Origin: Streptomyces lacrimifluminis
GTDB lineage: Bacteria; Actinomycetota; Actinomycetes; Streptomycetales; Streptomycetaceae
Direction of reading: 5' to 3'
DNA length: 64,000 bases
Assembly: GCF_014646095.1 (NCBI RefSeq)
Contig: NZ_BMMU01000011.1
Location: 124,001-188,000, forward strand
Position numbers and translations under genes: made by a program
In this document: positions 7,945 to 16,207 of the stretch, one piece after another
Layout of the letters: the number at the start of each line of letters is the position of its first letter
Position numbering within the stretch: the first letter of the stretch is position 1
Notes under the pieces: generated by a model
The model's input: the letters and a program-made list of their open reading frames with translations, nothing else
What the model was told of the DNA's origin: nothing
Databases searched by the model: none

Positions 7945-8730
7945 TCAGCGCACGGGCGTGGCCGCCTGCAGCAGCCGGCCTTCCTCGTAGGCCAGCGCGG
8001 CGGCGGGCAGCGGGCTCGCGGTGCCGTTCAGCAGCGCGGTGAGGGTGCCGTCCGCCGGTGCCTCCGGAGCGGGGTGCGCGCCGAGCCTGCGGAGCGTCTG
8101 GGCGACCACAGCGCCGGCCGAGCCGTGCAGGACGAGCGGCGGGCGGCCGGGCTGCTGAACGGCCGTGCGGATGCGCTCGGCGACGAGTTCGTAATGGGTG
8201 CAGCCCAGGACGACGGTCGTTACCTCGTCGGGGGTGAGGGCAGCCGCGGCGGCGATGGCGGCGTCGATCGCCGTTTCGTCCGCGTGTTCGACGGCTTCGG
8301 CCAGTCCCCGGCAGGGCACCTCGGTTACCTGCACGCCCTCGGCGAAGTTCCGGATGAGGCCGCGCTGGTAAGGGCTGCCGGTGGTGGCGGGGGTGGCCCA
8401 GATCGCGAGGGGCCCGCCTCCGGCGGCGGCGGGTTTGATCGCCGGAACCGTGCCGATGACGGGAAGTTCCGGTTCGAGGCGGGCGCGCAGGGCGGTCAGG
8501 GCATGCACGGTCGCGGTGTTGCAGCCGACGATCAGAGCGTCGGGCCGCTGTGCGGCGGCGGCCTCGGCGACGGCCAGGGCACGCTCGGTGAGATCCTCCA
8601 GGGTGCGCAGGCCCCAGGGCATGCCCGCGGGGTCCAGGGAGAGGACGATATCCGCGTCGGGCCGCAGCCGCCGTACCGCTGCGGCGGCCGGCAGAAGTCC
8701 GATTCCGGAGTCCATGAGCGCGATCTTCAC
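7945..8730 (-). CDS. Aspartate/glutamate racemase-family protein
   Basis: Resembles MurI-type cofactor-independent racemases, which use two cysteines to invert Asp or Glu. Visible motifs are MDSGIG at the N terminus (catalytic Asp region), VGCNTATVH with Cys70, and LGCTHYE with Cys177, so both catalytic cysteines are present in 261 residues. The sequence is shorter and more divergent than typical MurI in the substrate-binding loops (AGMPWG replaces the usual YG motif), so it may be a paralogue with another substrate rather than the cell-wall enzyme. Confidence 0.8.
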   Translation of the reverse strand: MKIALMDSGIGLLPAAAAVRRLRPDADIVLSLDPAGMPWGLRTLEDLTERALAVAEAAAAQRPDALIVGCNTATVHALTALRARLEPELPVIGTVPAIKPAAAGGGPLAIWATPATTGSPYQRGLIRNFAEGVQVTEVPCRGLAEAVEHADETAIDAAIAAAAALTPDEVTTVVLGCTHYELVAERIRTAVQQPGRPPLVLHGSAGAVVAQTLRRLGAHPAPEAPADGTLTALLNGTASPLPAAALAYEEGRLLQAATPVR

Positions 8731-8788
8731 CCGGTCACTATAAACGGCGTCCCCCTACGGCCCCCTGGGGTGGGGCAGACTGCGGCGG

Positions 8789-9967
8789 GTGAGCGCCGTT
8801 GTGTGGATCGCCGCCGGATCACTCGCCGCCTGGCTGTGGCTGCTGCTGTGCCAGGGCTTCTTCTGGCGTACGGACGTCAGGCTGCCGTCCTACGACCGGG
8901 AGCCGGAGTCCTGGCCGTCCGTCTGTGTCGTCGTGCCGGCACGCGACGAGGCCGCCGTACTGCCCGCGAGCCTGCCGTCGCTGCTCGCCCAGGACTATCC
9001 GGGGCGGGCCGAGGTCTTCCTGGTCGACGACGGCAGTTCGGACGGCACCGGGGAACTGGCCAGGGAGTTGTCACGCCGCCATGGCGGGCTGCCGCTGACC
9101 GTGGACCCGCCCGGTGAACCGCCCGCGGGCTGGACGGGCAAGCTGTGGGCCGTACGCCATGGAATCGGCCTGGCACGCGCGCATGGACCCGAGTTTCTGC
9201 TGCTGACGGACGCGGACATCGCCCACGCGCCGGACAGCCTGCGGGAGTTGGTGGCTGCGGCGCGGGGCGGCGGCTTCGACGCCGTGTCGCTGATGGCCAG
9301 GCTGCGGGTGGAGAGCACCTGGGAGCGGCTCGTCGTGCCGGCCTTCGTCTACTTCTTCGCGCAGCTCTACCCCTTCCGCCGGATCGGCAGGAAGGGGACC
9401 CGGACGGCGGCCGCCGCGGGTGGGTGCGTGCTGCTGCGTACGGAGGCGGCCGAGCGTGCGCGGATCCCGGACGCCATCCGTCACGCCGTCATCGACGACG
9501 TGGCACTCGCGCGGGCCGTCAAGGGCGGTGGGGGCCACATCTGGCTGGGGCTCGCCGAGCGGGTGGACAGTGTGCGGCCCTACCCGCGGCTGCACGACCT
9601 GTGGCGGATGGTCTCGCGCAGCGCGTACGCGCAGTTGCGCCACAGCCCGCCGCTCCTGCTCGGGACGGTGCTCGGCCTCGCCCTGGTGTATCTGGTGCCC
9701 CCGTTCGCCCTGCTGGCCGGGCTCGCCACCGGGACGACGCCCGCGGCGGTGTGCGGCGGCCTCGCGTGGCTGGTGATGGCGGGGACGTACGCCCCGATGC
9801 TGCGCTACTACGGACAGCCGCTGTGGCTCGCTCCCCTGTTGCCGTTCACCGCGTTCCTGTACCTGCTCATGACGGTCGACTCGGCGGTGCAGCACTACCA
9901 GGGGCGCGGCGCCGCCTGGAAGGGCCGCACTTACGCGCGTCCGGAAACCGTCGTGGACGAGACCTGA
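8789..9967 (+). CDS. hpnB: HpnB-like family 2 glycosyltransferase
   Basis: Membrane-bound GT2 enzyme of 392 residues, similar to the hopene-associated HpnB group. One N-terminal membrane segment precedes the GT-A domain: VCVVVPARDEAAVLPASL, then VFLVDDGSSDGT, then LLTDADI, which carries the metal-binding acidic motif. GWTGKLWAVRHGI and the later GGCVLLRTEAAERA are typical of this group. Two to three C-terminal membrane segments follow (about 285-365). GTG 8789 is the likely start. No other hopanoid gene is in the window, so the product may be a different glycolipid. Confidence 0.82.
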   Translation: MSAVVWIAAGSLAAWLWLLLCQGFFWRTDVRLPSYDREPESWPSVCVVVPARDEAAVLPASLPSLLAQDYPGRAEVFLVDDGSSDGTGELARELSRRHGGLPLTVDPPGEPPAGWTGKLWAVRHGIGLARAHGPEFLLLTDADIAHAPDSLRELVAAARGGGFDAVSLMARLRVESTWERLVVPAFVYFFAQLYPFRRIGRKGTRTAAAAGGCVLLRTEAAERARIPDAIRHAVIDDVALARAVKGGGGHIWLGLAERVDSVRPYPRLHDLWRMVSRSAYAQLRHSPPLLLGTVLGLALVYLVPPFALLAGLATGTTPAAVCGGLAWLVMAGTYAPMLRYYGQPLWLAPLLPFTAFLYLLMTVDSAVQHYQGRGAAWKGRTYARPETVVDET

Positions 9968-9977
9968 GCCGCGTGGG

Positions 9978-11264
9978 TCACTTGCGGCCGGGGGTCCAGT
10001 TCATGCCCCAGCCGTAGACGTGGTCGACGGTCCGCTGCGGGCTCACCCCGCGGTCGGGCACCAGGTAGCGGGCCTCGCGCTGGACAATCAGATCGCCGCC
10101 GTTGTTGGTGATCAGGGCGAGCGCGCAGACCGTGGAGGGCACCGTGCACTCGTCGAGCGAGAAGTCGACCGCCGCTCCGTTCGCCGGGGTCAGGGTGACC
10201 GTGGCGTGCAGGTCGGCGAAGGAACGCGCCCCGGCGTAGATGGTCACGAAGATGAGGATGCGCCGGAAGGCCTGCTTGTGGTCCAGGTTGACGGTGAGGT
10301 TCTCGCCGCTGGACACGGCCCCGGTGCGGTCGTCACCGTCGAGGTGGATGTACGGCGGCTGATGGAGCGCCCCGAAGGCGTTGCCGAGCGACTGTACGAC
10401 GCCCTTGCTGCCGTCGGAGAGCTCGAAGAGGGCGCACAGGTCGAGGTCGAGATCGGAGTGCTGGGCGACCGCGCGGCCGAGCTTGGCGGCCCAGCCCGAG
10501 AACTGCTTGTGGACCTGCCAGTTGAGGTTGACGCGCAGGGCGCCCGAGGTGCCGCCCTGCTTGGTGAGCGAGACGGACGGGGCCTCCTTGGTGAGCGTCA
10601 CCTTGGTCAGGCGCACCGGCGCCGCAGGAGGGGTGGCCGGGGGCGCGGTCGCGGGCCGTGCGGGCGGCGGGGGCATGGTGGCCGGAGGTGCGACGGGCGG
10701 AGCGGCGGGAGCGGCGGCCTGTGGCGTGGGGGCGCGCCGGGGCTCGTCCACGGTGATGCCGAAGTCCGTGGCCAGGCCTGCCAGTCCGCTGCTGTAGCCC
10801 TGGCCGACCGCGCGGAACTTCCAGGCACCCTGCCGACGGTAGAACTCGCCGAGCACGAACGCGGTTTCGACACTGGCACCGGCGTTGTCGAAGCGGGCCA
10901 CCACCGTGCCCTGCGCCGCGTCACGGACCTCGATGTACAGGCCGGGGATCTGCCCGAACGTTCCTCCGTCGGTGGAGGCGGCGAGGACCACGGTCTCGAC
11001 GGCCGGCTCCACGCGCGCGAGGTCGACGAGGAGGGTGTCCGTCACCCGTCCTCCGGCGTCCCGCTTGCCCTCGTGCCGGACCGCCCCGGAGGAGTGCACG
11101 GGCTGGTTGTAGAACACGAAGTCGCTGTCGGACCGAACCCTTCCGACCACCAACAGCAACGCGGAGGCGTCCGCGTCGGGCACGCCCGGTCCGGAGCGCC
11201 AGCCCAGTTCGACACGGAGTGCCGCCGTGGGCACTGGTGCATTCGATCCCTTAGCCATGGACAT
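9978..11264 (-). CDS. Two-domain TerD-family protein
   Basis: A 428-residue protein with two TerD-like domains. The first (about 5-175; PVPTAALRVELGW, SDFVFYNQP, then GEFYRRQGAWKFRAVGQGY) is a canonical calcium-binding TerD module. The second (about 238-425; ALRVNLNW, DLDLCALFELSDGS, HLDGDDRTG, SGENLTVNL) is a related TerD/TerA-like module. They are joined by a Pro/Ala-rich linker at 178-216. ATG 11264 has GGGGGCGG upstream; ATG 11258 is the alternative. TerD proteins act in tellurite and general stress responses and in actinomycete differentiation; the exact role here is not readable. Confidence 0.9.
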   Translation of the reverse strand: MSMAKGSNAPVPTAALRVELGWRSGPGVPDADASALLLVVGRVRSDSDFVFYNQPVHSSGAVRHEGKRDAGGRVTDTLLVDLARVEPAVETVVLAASTDGGTFGQIPGLYIEVRDAAQGTVVARFDNAGASVETAFVLGEFYRRQGAWKFRAVGQGYSSGLAGLATDFGITVDEPRRAPTPQAAAPAAPPVAPPATMPPPPARPATAPPATPPAAPVRLTKVTLTKEAPSVSLTKQGGTSGALRVNLNWQVHKQFSGWAAKLGRAVAQHSDLDLDLCALFELSDGSKGVVQSLGNAFGALHQPPYIHLDGDDRTGAVSSGENLTVNLDHKQAFRRILIFVTIYAGARSFADLHATVTLTPANGAAVDFSLDECTVPSTVCALALITNNGGDLIVQREARYLVPDRGVSPQRTVDHVYGWGMNWTPGRK

Positions 11265-11532
11265 GACCGCCCCCATCTCTCCGGACTCGCGACCAAACCC
11301 TATTCTCCCGATCCTGTGAACTCCTGTTGAACCGCCCAGTCGAACGCGGGAAGAACGCGGGGCGACCCGTCGGTAACCAGCCCGGAACCTGGCCTTTACC
11401 TGATCTCCGCAGCACCTGGTGCCCCTTTTCGGCGAGTTCGCTCGCATTGGGGATCCCGCGTCGCAGCCGACACGGAAAACAACCCTCTTATCGGTCTCCC
11501 CAACCAGCTGATGTGGGTTTAACTTATGTTCC
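11265..11532. other. Divergent intergenic region, TerD / hypothetical
   Basis: This 268-bp gap lies between two divergently transcribed genes and has lower GC than its surroundings, so it should hold both promoters. TAACTT at 11520-11525 is a possible -10 box seven bases before the ATG at 11533, which would give a leaderless transcript. No clear palindrome or gene was seen. Confidence 0.4.
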
Positions 11533-11964
11533 ATGACCTCCCCCCGCTCCACCTACGGCGGCGGCTACTACTCCGCCTTCCCGGACACTCCGATCTACGA
11601 CTCGCTCGTGGCCGAGCGGGGGGCCCCGCAGATCGCCCCGATCCGGGTCCCCTCCGCGTACGACACGGGCAACAACCTGCCCGCGCTGCCGTCCGCGCTT
11701 CCCGCGCTGCCGGCCGGCCCCTCCCAGCAGGCCCCCTCCTACGGCTACCAGCAGGCGCAGCAGCCCTCGCCGCTGCAACAGGCGCCGGCGGCGTACATCC
11801 CGCAGCAGGCGCCGCAGCGCGGTTACCCCGGCGGCGGTCAGCCGATGCAGCAGCAGCGTCCGGCGGCTGCCACCGGTTACGAGGCGATGCGCCCTGCGGC
11901 TCCCCGGCCGGCCCCGACGCCCTACCAGGACCCGTACAACAACCAGCAGTACCGCGGGTACTGA
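11533..11964 (+). CDS. Low-complexity Q/P-rich hypothetical protein (DUF6643-like)
   Basis: A 143-residue protein. The first 45 residues are ordered and distinctive (TYGGGYYSAFPDTPIYDSL, then GAPQIAPIRVPSAYDTG). The remainder is Gln/Pro/Ala/Tyr-rich and probably disordered. It resembles a Streptomyces-specific family I know as DUF6643, whose function is unknown. No signal peptide or membrane segment is present. It is a single gene between divergent TerD and the MOSC gene 43 bp downstream. Confidence 0.8.
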   Translation: MTSPRSTYGGGYYSAFPDTPIYDSLVAERGAPQIAPIRVPSAYDTGNNLPALPSALPALPAGPSQQAPSYGYQQAQQPSPLQQAPAAYIPQQAPQRGYPGGGQPMQQQRPAAATGYEAMRPAAPRPAPTPYQDPYNNQQYRGY

Positions 11965-12007
11965 TTCTCGCCCCCGGACCGTCCGTGCCTGCTGGCACGA
12001 TGGCGGG

Positions 12008-12832
12008 ATGGGGAACGCGGAGCTGCACTCGATTCACGTCCATCCGGTCAAGGCGTTCCGGGGCCTGGCGCCCCGGCAAGCCGTGGTGGAGCCCTGGGGA
12101 CTGGCCGGAGACCGACGCTGGGTCCTGATTGACGCCGGGGGAAAGGTCGTCACTCAACGCCAGCAGCCGCGGCTGGCGCAGGCTGCCGCCGAGCCGCTCC
12201 CCGGCGGCGGAATCCGTCTGTCCGCGCCCGGCCGCGCACCCCTGACCGTGCCCGTCCCGGAGGTGACGGGCACGACGACGGTGGACATCTTCGGCACCAA
12301 GGTCCAGGCGGTCCTCGCGGGTGACCACGCGCATGACTGGTGCGGCGGTTATCTCGGCGAGGACGTACGCCTTCTGCACATGGACGACCCCGGCGCGCGC
12401 CGCGCGATCGACCCGGAGTTCGCACAGCCCGGCGAGACCGTGAGTTTCGCCGACGGCTACCCACTGCTGCTCACCACGCTCGCGTCGCTCGACGCCCTCA
12501 ACTCCCTGATCGCGCAAGGGGATCATCGGCAGGAGGGCCCGCTGCCCATGAACCGCTTCCGGCCCAACGCGGTGGTGGCGGGGACGGCCCCCTGGGCCGA
12601 GGACGGCTGGTCCCGGATCGCCATCGGCGAGGTTTCCTTCCGGGTCGCCAAGATGTGCGGGCGATGCGTGGTGACCACCACCGACCAGGACACCTCCGAA
12701 CGCGGGCGGGAACCGTTGCGCACACTCGGGCGCCATCGCCGCTTCGGCAACCAGTTGGTCTTCGGCCAGAACCTGGTGCCCGAAACTCGCGGCACGATCA
12801 GGGTCGGCGATCCGTTCACGATCCTCGAATAG
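12008..12832 (+). CDS. MOSC-domain protein (YcbX/mARC-like)
   Basis: A 274-residue protein of the molybdenum-cofactor sulfurase C-terminal class. The N-terminal MOSC beta-barrel domain (residues 1-100; IHVHPVKAFRGLAPRQAVVE, GLAGDRRWVLID) is followed by the MOSC domain, with MNRFRPNAVV and KMCGRCVVTTTDQDTSERG. The Cys in that last motif is the expected Moco sulfur ligand. Homologues reduce N-hydroxylated compounds using the molybdenum cofactor. It is unlinked to Moco biosynthesis genes in this window. Confidence 0.88.
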   Translation: MGNAELHSIHVHPVKAFRGLAPRQAVVEPWGLAGDRRWVLIDAGGKVVTQRQQPRLAQAAAEPLPGGGIRLSAPGRAPLTVPVPEVTGTTTVDIFGTKVQAVLAGDHAHDWCGGYLGEDVRLLHMDDPGARRAIDPEFAQPGETVSFADGYPLLLTTLASLDALNSLIAQGDHRQEGPLPMNRFRPNAVVAGTAPWAEDGWSRIAIGEVSFRVAKMCGRCVVTTTDQDTSERGREPLRTLGRHRRFGNQLVFGQNLVPETRGTIRVGDPFTILE

Positions 12833-13045
12833 ACGGGCGTGAGCTTCGAGCCCTCCCTTCGGATGTGAACTTCCGATTGACCCCGGGCGCGGGAACACCG
12901 GCACGGGGCCCGGCCGTTGCGTTTGTGAGAAGTTCATGAGACAGCCGGCGGGAAAGGGTGAGGGGTGATTTCGCACTCTCTTCGACCGGCATCGTGCGTG
13001 AACTGCTCCGACCGGGGTTACACGGATCGGTAAGGGGGTGCGGCT

Positions 13046-13651
13046 GTGCGGGCGATCGGCGGACTCTGGCGCTGGCGGCACAATCCGCTGCGCCGTGCCA
13101 CCGACCTCGCGGAGGCCTGGGTGGCGCTCGCGGCCCTGCTGCTGATGCTGCTCGTGGCGCCCCTGATCGGCGTCCTCGTCGGCGGCGCTGCCCAGGACGC
13201 GCTGCAACAGGCCGTACGGGAGCAGCGTGAGGTCCGCCATCTGGTGACGGCCACCGTGGTCAAGAAGCTGGCCCGCTCCCCGCTGGAACCCGACCCCGAG
13301 TCGGTCTCCCCCCGGGCGGCGAGAAGCCGCGTGGAGGCCGACTGGACGGGGCCTGACGGCACACAGCGGCACGGCAAGGTCATGGCGAGCCTCAAGTCCC
13401 CGCATCCGGGCGACCACTTCACGCTGTGGACGGACGAACAGGGGCGAATAGCCGCCCGCCCGTTGGACACCGCCACCGCGACGACGCACGCGGTCCTCGC
13501 CGGACTCGGTGCTTCCGTCCTGTCGGCCGGGTTCGTCGAGGGTGGCCGGCGACTGATCCTCTGGCGCATGGTCCGTCGCAGGTATGCCCGTTGGGACCAG
13601 GCCTGGGACCGGGCCGGACCCGACTGGGGCCGGACCGGGACCGGCAGTTGA
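13046..13651 (+). CDS. Rv1733c-family membrane protein
   Basis: A 201-residue protein with two membrane segments: about 24-46 (WVALAALLLMLLVAPLIGVL) and about 150-167 (AVLAGLGASVLSAGFV). Between them lies an extracytoplasmic beta-rich region with VEADWTGPDGTQRHGKV and PGDHFTLWTDEQGRIAARP. This layout matches the Rv1733c-like family of actinobacterial membrane proteins of unknown function. GTG 13046 is chosen because AAGGGGG lies ten bases upstream. The roughly 210-bp region before it shows no gene. Confidence 0.8.
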   Translation: MRAIGGLWRWRHNPLRRATDLAEAWVALAALLLMLLVAPLIGVLVGGAAQDALQQAVREQREVRHLVTATVVKKLARSPLEPDPESVSPRAARSRVEADWTGPDGTQRHGKVMASLKSPHPGDHFTLWTDEQGRIAARPLDTATATTHAVLAGLGASVLSAGFVEGGRRLILWRMVRRRYARWDQAWDRAGPDWGRTGTGS

Positions 13652-13768
13652 CCGCCTTCCGGCTCTGGTCAACCCACCGTGCCCGCGCACGCTACGGTGG
13701 ACCGGCCGACATCGTGCGGCACCATCCGCGACATCCCGCGTTCCACGAGGTGGGGGCACAGCAGCGCC

Positions 13769-16207
13769 ATGGCACAGGGCACGGTCCAGGTGACGCACAC
13801 CGGTACATCGAGGTGGCGGCGCCGCACGGGTGAGTACGCGTCGCTCGCCGCGGCCCTGGAGGCCGCGGCGGACGGTGACGTCCTCACCGTCGCGCCCGGC
13901 ACCTACCGGGAGAACCTCGTCGTCGAGCGGGCGGTGACGCTGCGCGGCCCCGAGGGCTCCCCCGGCTCGGTGCGCATCGCGCCCGTGGACGGCGTGCCGC
14001 TCACCGTGCGCGCCTCGGCGGTGGTCCAGGACCTCCATGTGGAGGGCCAGGACTCGACCGCGGCGGCGGTGCTGGTCGAGGAGGGCACCCCGGAGCTGTT
14101 GGACCTGCGGATCGTCACGCGGTCCGCCGCGGGCATCGAGGTGCGCGGCGGCGCGCGCCCGACGGTGCGGCGCTGCACGATCGACAACCCGGCGGGCGCC
14201 GGTATCGCCGTTCTGGACGACGCGGGCGGGGTGTTCGAGGAGTGCGAGGTCGTCGCGGCCGGCCAGGCGGGCGTGACCGTGCGCGACGGCGGCCATCCCC
14301 GTCTGGAGCGCTGCCGGGTGCACCACTCCTCGGGCGTCGGACTGTCGGTCTCGGGCGAGAACTCGGCGCTGGAGGCGGTCGGTTGTGAGGTCTACGAGGT
14401 CAAGGGCAGTGGCGTCCAGATCACCGGCCGGGCCACCGCCCACCTCACCGACTGCGATGTCCACCGCACGTCCGCCGACGGCGTGACGCTCGACACCGAC
14501 GCCGTGCTGACGCTCGCCGACTGCCGTATCCACGACATCCCGGAGAACGCGGTCGACCTGAGGTCCCGCTCGGTCCTCACGCTGACCCGCACGACGGTGC
14601 GTCAGTTCGGGCGCAACGGGCTGTCGGTGTGGGACCCGGGCACGCGGGTGGACGCCAACCAGTGCGAGATCTTCGACAGCACCGGCGACTATCCGGCGGT
14701 GTGGATCAGCGACGGCGCCACGGCGGTCCTCGAGTCCTGTCGCGTGCACGACGTGCCGGACGCGCTGTTCGTGCTCGACCGGGGGTCCCGCGCGGACGTC
14801 ATCGACAGCGACCTCTCGCAGGTGCGCAACACCGCCGTGTCGGTCAGTGACGGCGCGACGGCACAGCTCGACGACTGCCGCATCCGGGACGCGGCGACGG
14901 GTGCCTGGTTCCGCGACCACGGCAGCGGCGGCACGCTCAACGGCTGCACGGTGGTCGGCACCCAGACGGGCGTGATCGTCACCAAGGGCGCCGACCCCAC
15001 CATCGAGCGCTGCACGGTCGACTCCCCCGCCGAGGCGGGCTTCTATGTGTCGGCGGGCGGCCGGGGCAGCTTCCTGCACTGCCGGGTGACGGGCAGCGAG
15101 GGCTACGGCTTCCATGTCATAGACGGCTGCCGCACGACGCTGACGAAGTGCCGTACGGAGCGGTGTGCGCGCGGTGGTTACGAGTTCGCCGACGGTGGTT
15201 CCGGCGCGGCCTCCGGCGGTGGGCCGCTCGTCGAGGACTGCACCAGCGACGAGAGCGCGGCGCTGCGGACGCCCCCGGTGCCGGAGACGGCCGTACAGAC
15301 GGTTGTGCGGTCGCCGGGGCTGCTGGGCGCGATCCCGGGCCAGCACACCACCGAGCAGGACCCGAAGGTGGCCGCGACGGAGCCGGAGAAGGCAGCGCGG
15401 TCCTCGAAGGACGTCCTCGGTGAACTCGACGCGCTGGTCGGCCTGGAGAGCGTCAAGCGCGAGGTGCGGGCCCTCACCGACATGATCGAGGTCGGCCGGC
15501 GCCGCCAGCTGGCGGGCCTCAAGGCGGCCTCCGCCCGCCGCCATCTGGTCTTCACGGGCTCCCCCGGCACCGGCAAGACGACGGTCGCCCGGCTCTACGG
15601 CGAGATCCTGGCCGCGCTCGGTGTCCTGGAGAAGGGACACCTCGTCGAGGTGTCCCGGGTGGACCTGGTCGGCGAGCACATCGGTTCGACGGCGATCCGC
15701 ACCCAGGAGGCCTTCGACCGGGCGCGCGGCGGTGTGCTGTTCATCGACGAGGCGTACGCGCTGTCCCCGGAGGACTCCGGCCGTGACTTCGGCAAGGAGG
15801 CCATCGACACGCTGGTGAAGCTGATGGAGGACCACCGGGAAGCCGTGGTGGTGATCGTCGCGGGCTACACGGCCGAGATGGAGCGCTTCCTGGCGGTCAA
15901 CCCCGGTGTCGCGTCCCGTTTCTCGCGGACCATCACCTTCGGTGACTACGGCCCCGAGGAACTGCTGCGGATCGTGGAGCAGCAGGCGGAGGAGCACGAG
16001 TACCGGCTCGGCCCCGGCGCCTCCGACGCCCTGCTCAAGTACTTCGAGGCGATCCCCAAAGGGGCGACGTTCGGCAACGGCCGTACGGCGCGGCAGACGT
16101 TCGAGGCGATGGTCGAGCGGCACGCGGGCCGGGTCGCCCAGCACGCCGAGCCGAGCACGGACGACCTGACCCTCCTCTACTCGGAGGACCTGCCCGAGCT
16201 CTCCTGA
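13769..16207 (+). CDS. Right-handed beta-helix / AAA+ ATPase fusion
   Basis: An 812-residue protein joining two unlike parts. Residues about 20-500 form a parallel beta-helix of the pectate-lyase-like type: the opening YASLAAALEAAADGDVLTVAPGTY is typical, then roughly 20 repeats with spaced Cys/Ala/Val turns (RCTIDN..., DCRIHD...). After a linker at about 510-555, an AAA+ domain of the CbbX/SpoVK/EccA group follows: GELDALVGLESVKREV, Walker A GSPGTGKTT at 597-605, Walker B VLFIDEA at 656-662, then DHREAVVVIVAGY and SRFSRTITF (arginine finger region). ATG 13769 is chosen (GAGGTGGGGG upstream). Its 3' end overlaps the convergent lipase gene by 31 bp. Confidence 0.9.
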   Translation: MAQGTVQVTHTGTSRWRRRTGEYASLAAALEAAADGDVLTVAPGTYRENLVVERAVTLRGPEGSPGSVRIAPVDGVPLTVRASAVVQDLHVEGQDSTAAAVLVEEGTPELLDLRIVTRSAAGIEVRGGARPTVRRCTIDNPAGAGIAVLDDAGGVFEECEVVAAGQAGVTVRDGGHPRLERCRVHHSSGVGLSVSGENSALEAVGCEVYEVKGSGVQITGRATAHLTDCDVHRTSADGVTLDTDAVLTLADCRIHDIPENAVDLRSRSVLTLTRTTVRQFGRNGLSVWDPGTRVDANQCEIFDSTGDYPAVWISDGATAVLESCRVHDVPDALFVLDRGSRADVIDSDLSQVRNTAVSVSDGATAQLDDCRIRDAATGAWFRDHGSGGTLNGCTVVGTQTGVIVTKGADPTIERCTVDSPAEAGFYVSAGGRGSFLHCRVTGSEGYGFHVIDGCRTTLTKCRTERCARGGYEFADGGSGAASGGGPLVEDCTSDESAALRTPPVPETAVQTVVRSPGLLGAIPGQHTTEQDPKVAATEPEKAARSSKDVLGELDALVGLESVKREVRALTDMIEVGRRRQLAGLKAASARRHLVFTGSPGTGKTTVARLYGEILAALGVLEKGHLVEVSRVDLVGEHIGSTAIRTQEAFDRARGGVLFIDEAYALSPEDSGRDFGKEAIDTLVKLMEDHREAVVVIVAGYTAEMERFLAVNPGVASRFSRTITFGDYGPEELLRIVEQQAEEHEYRLGPGASDALLKYFEAIPKGATFGNGRTARQTFEAMVERHAGRVAQHAEPSTDDLTLLYSEDLPELS

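Noticed and set aside
9978..11264. Tellurite resistance operon
   Set aside because: Only one TerD-type gene is present, without TerB, TerC or TerZ partners, so a dedicated resistance locus is not supported.
12833..13045. Short ORF at 12958
   Set aside because: Overlaps the following gene in another frame and has no coding bias; the stretch is taken as promoter region.
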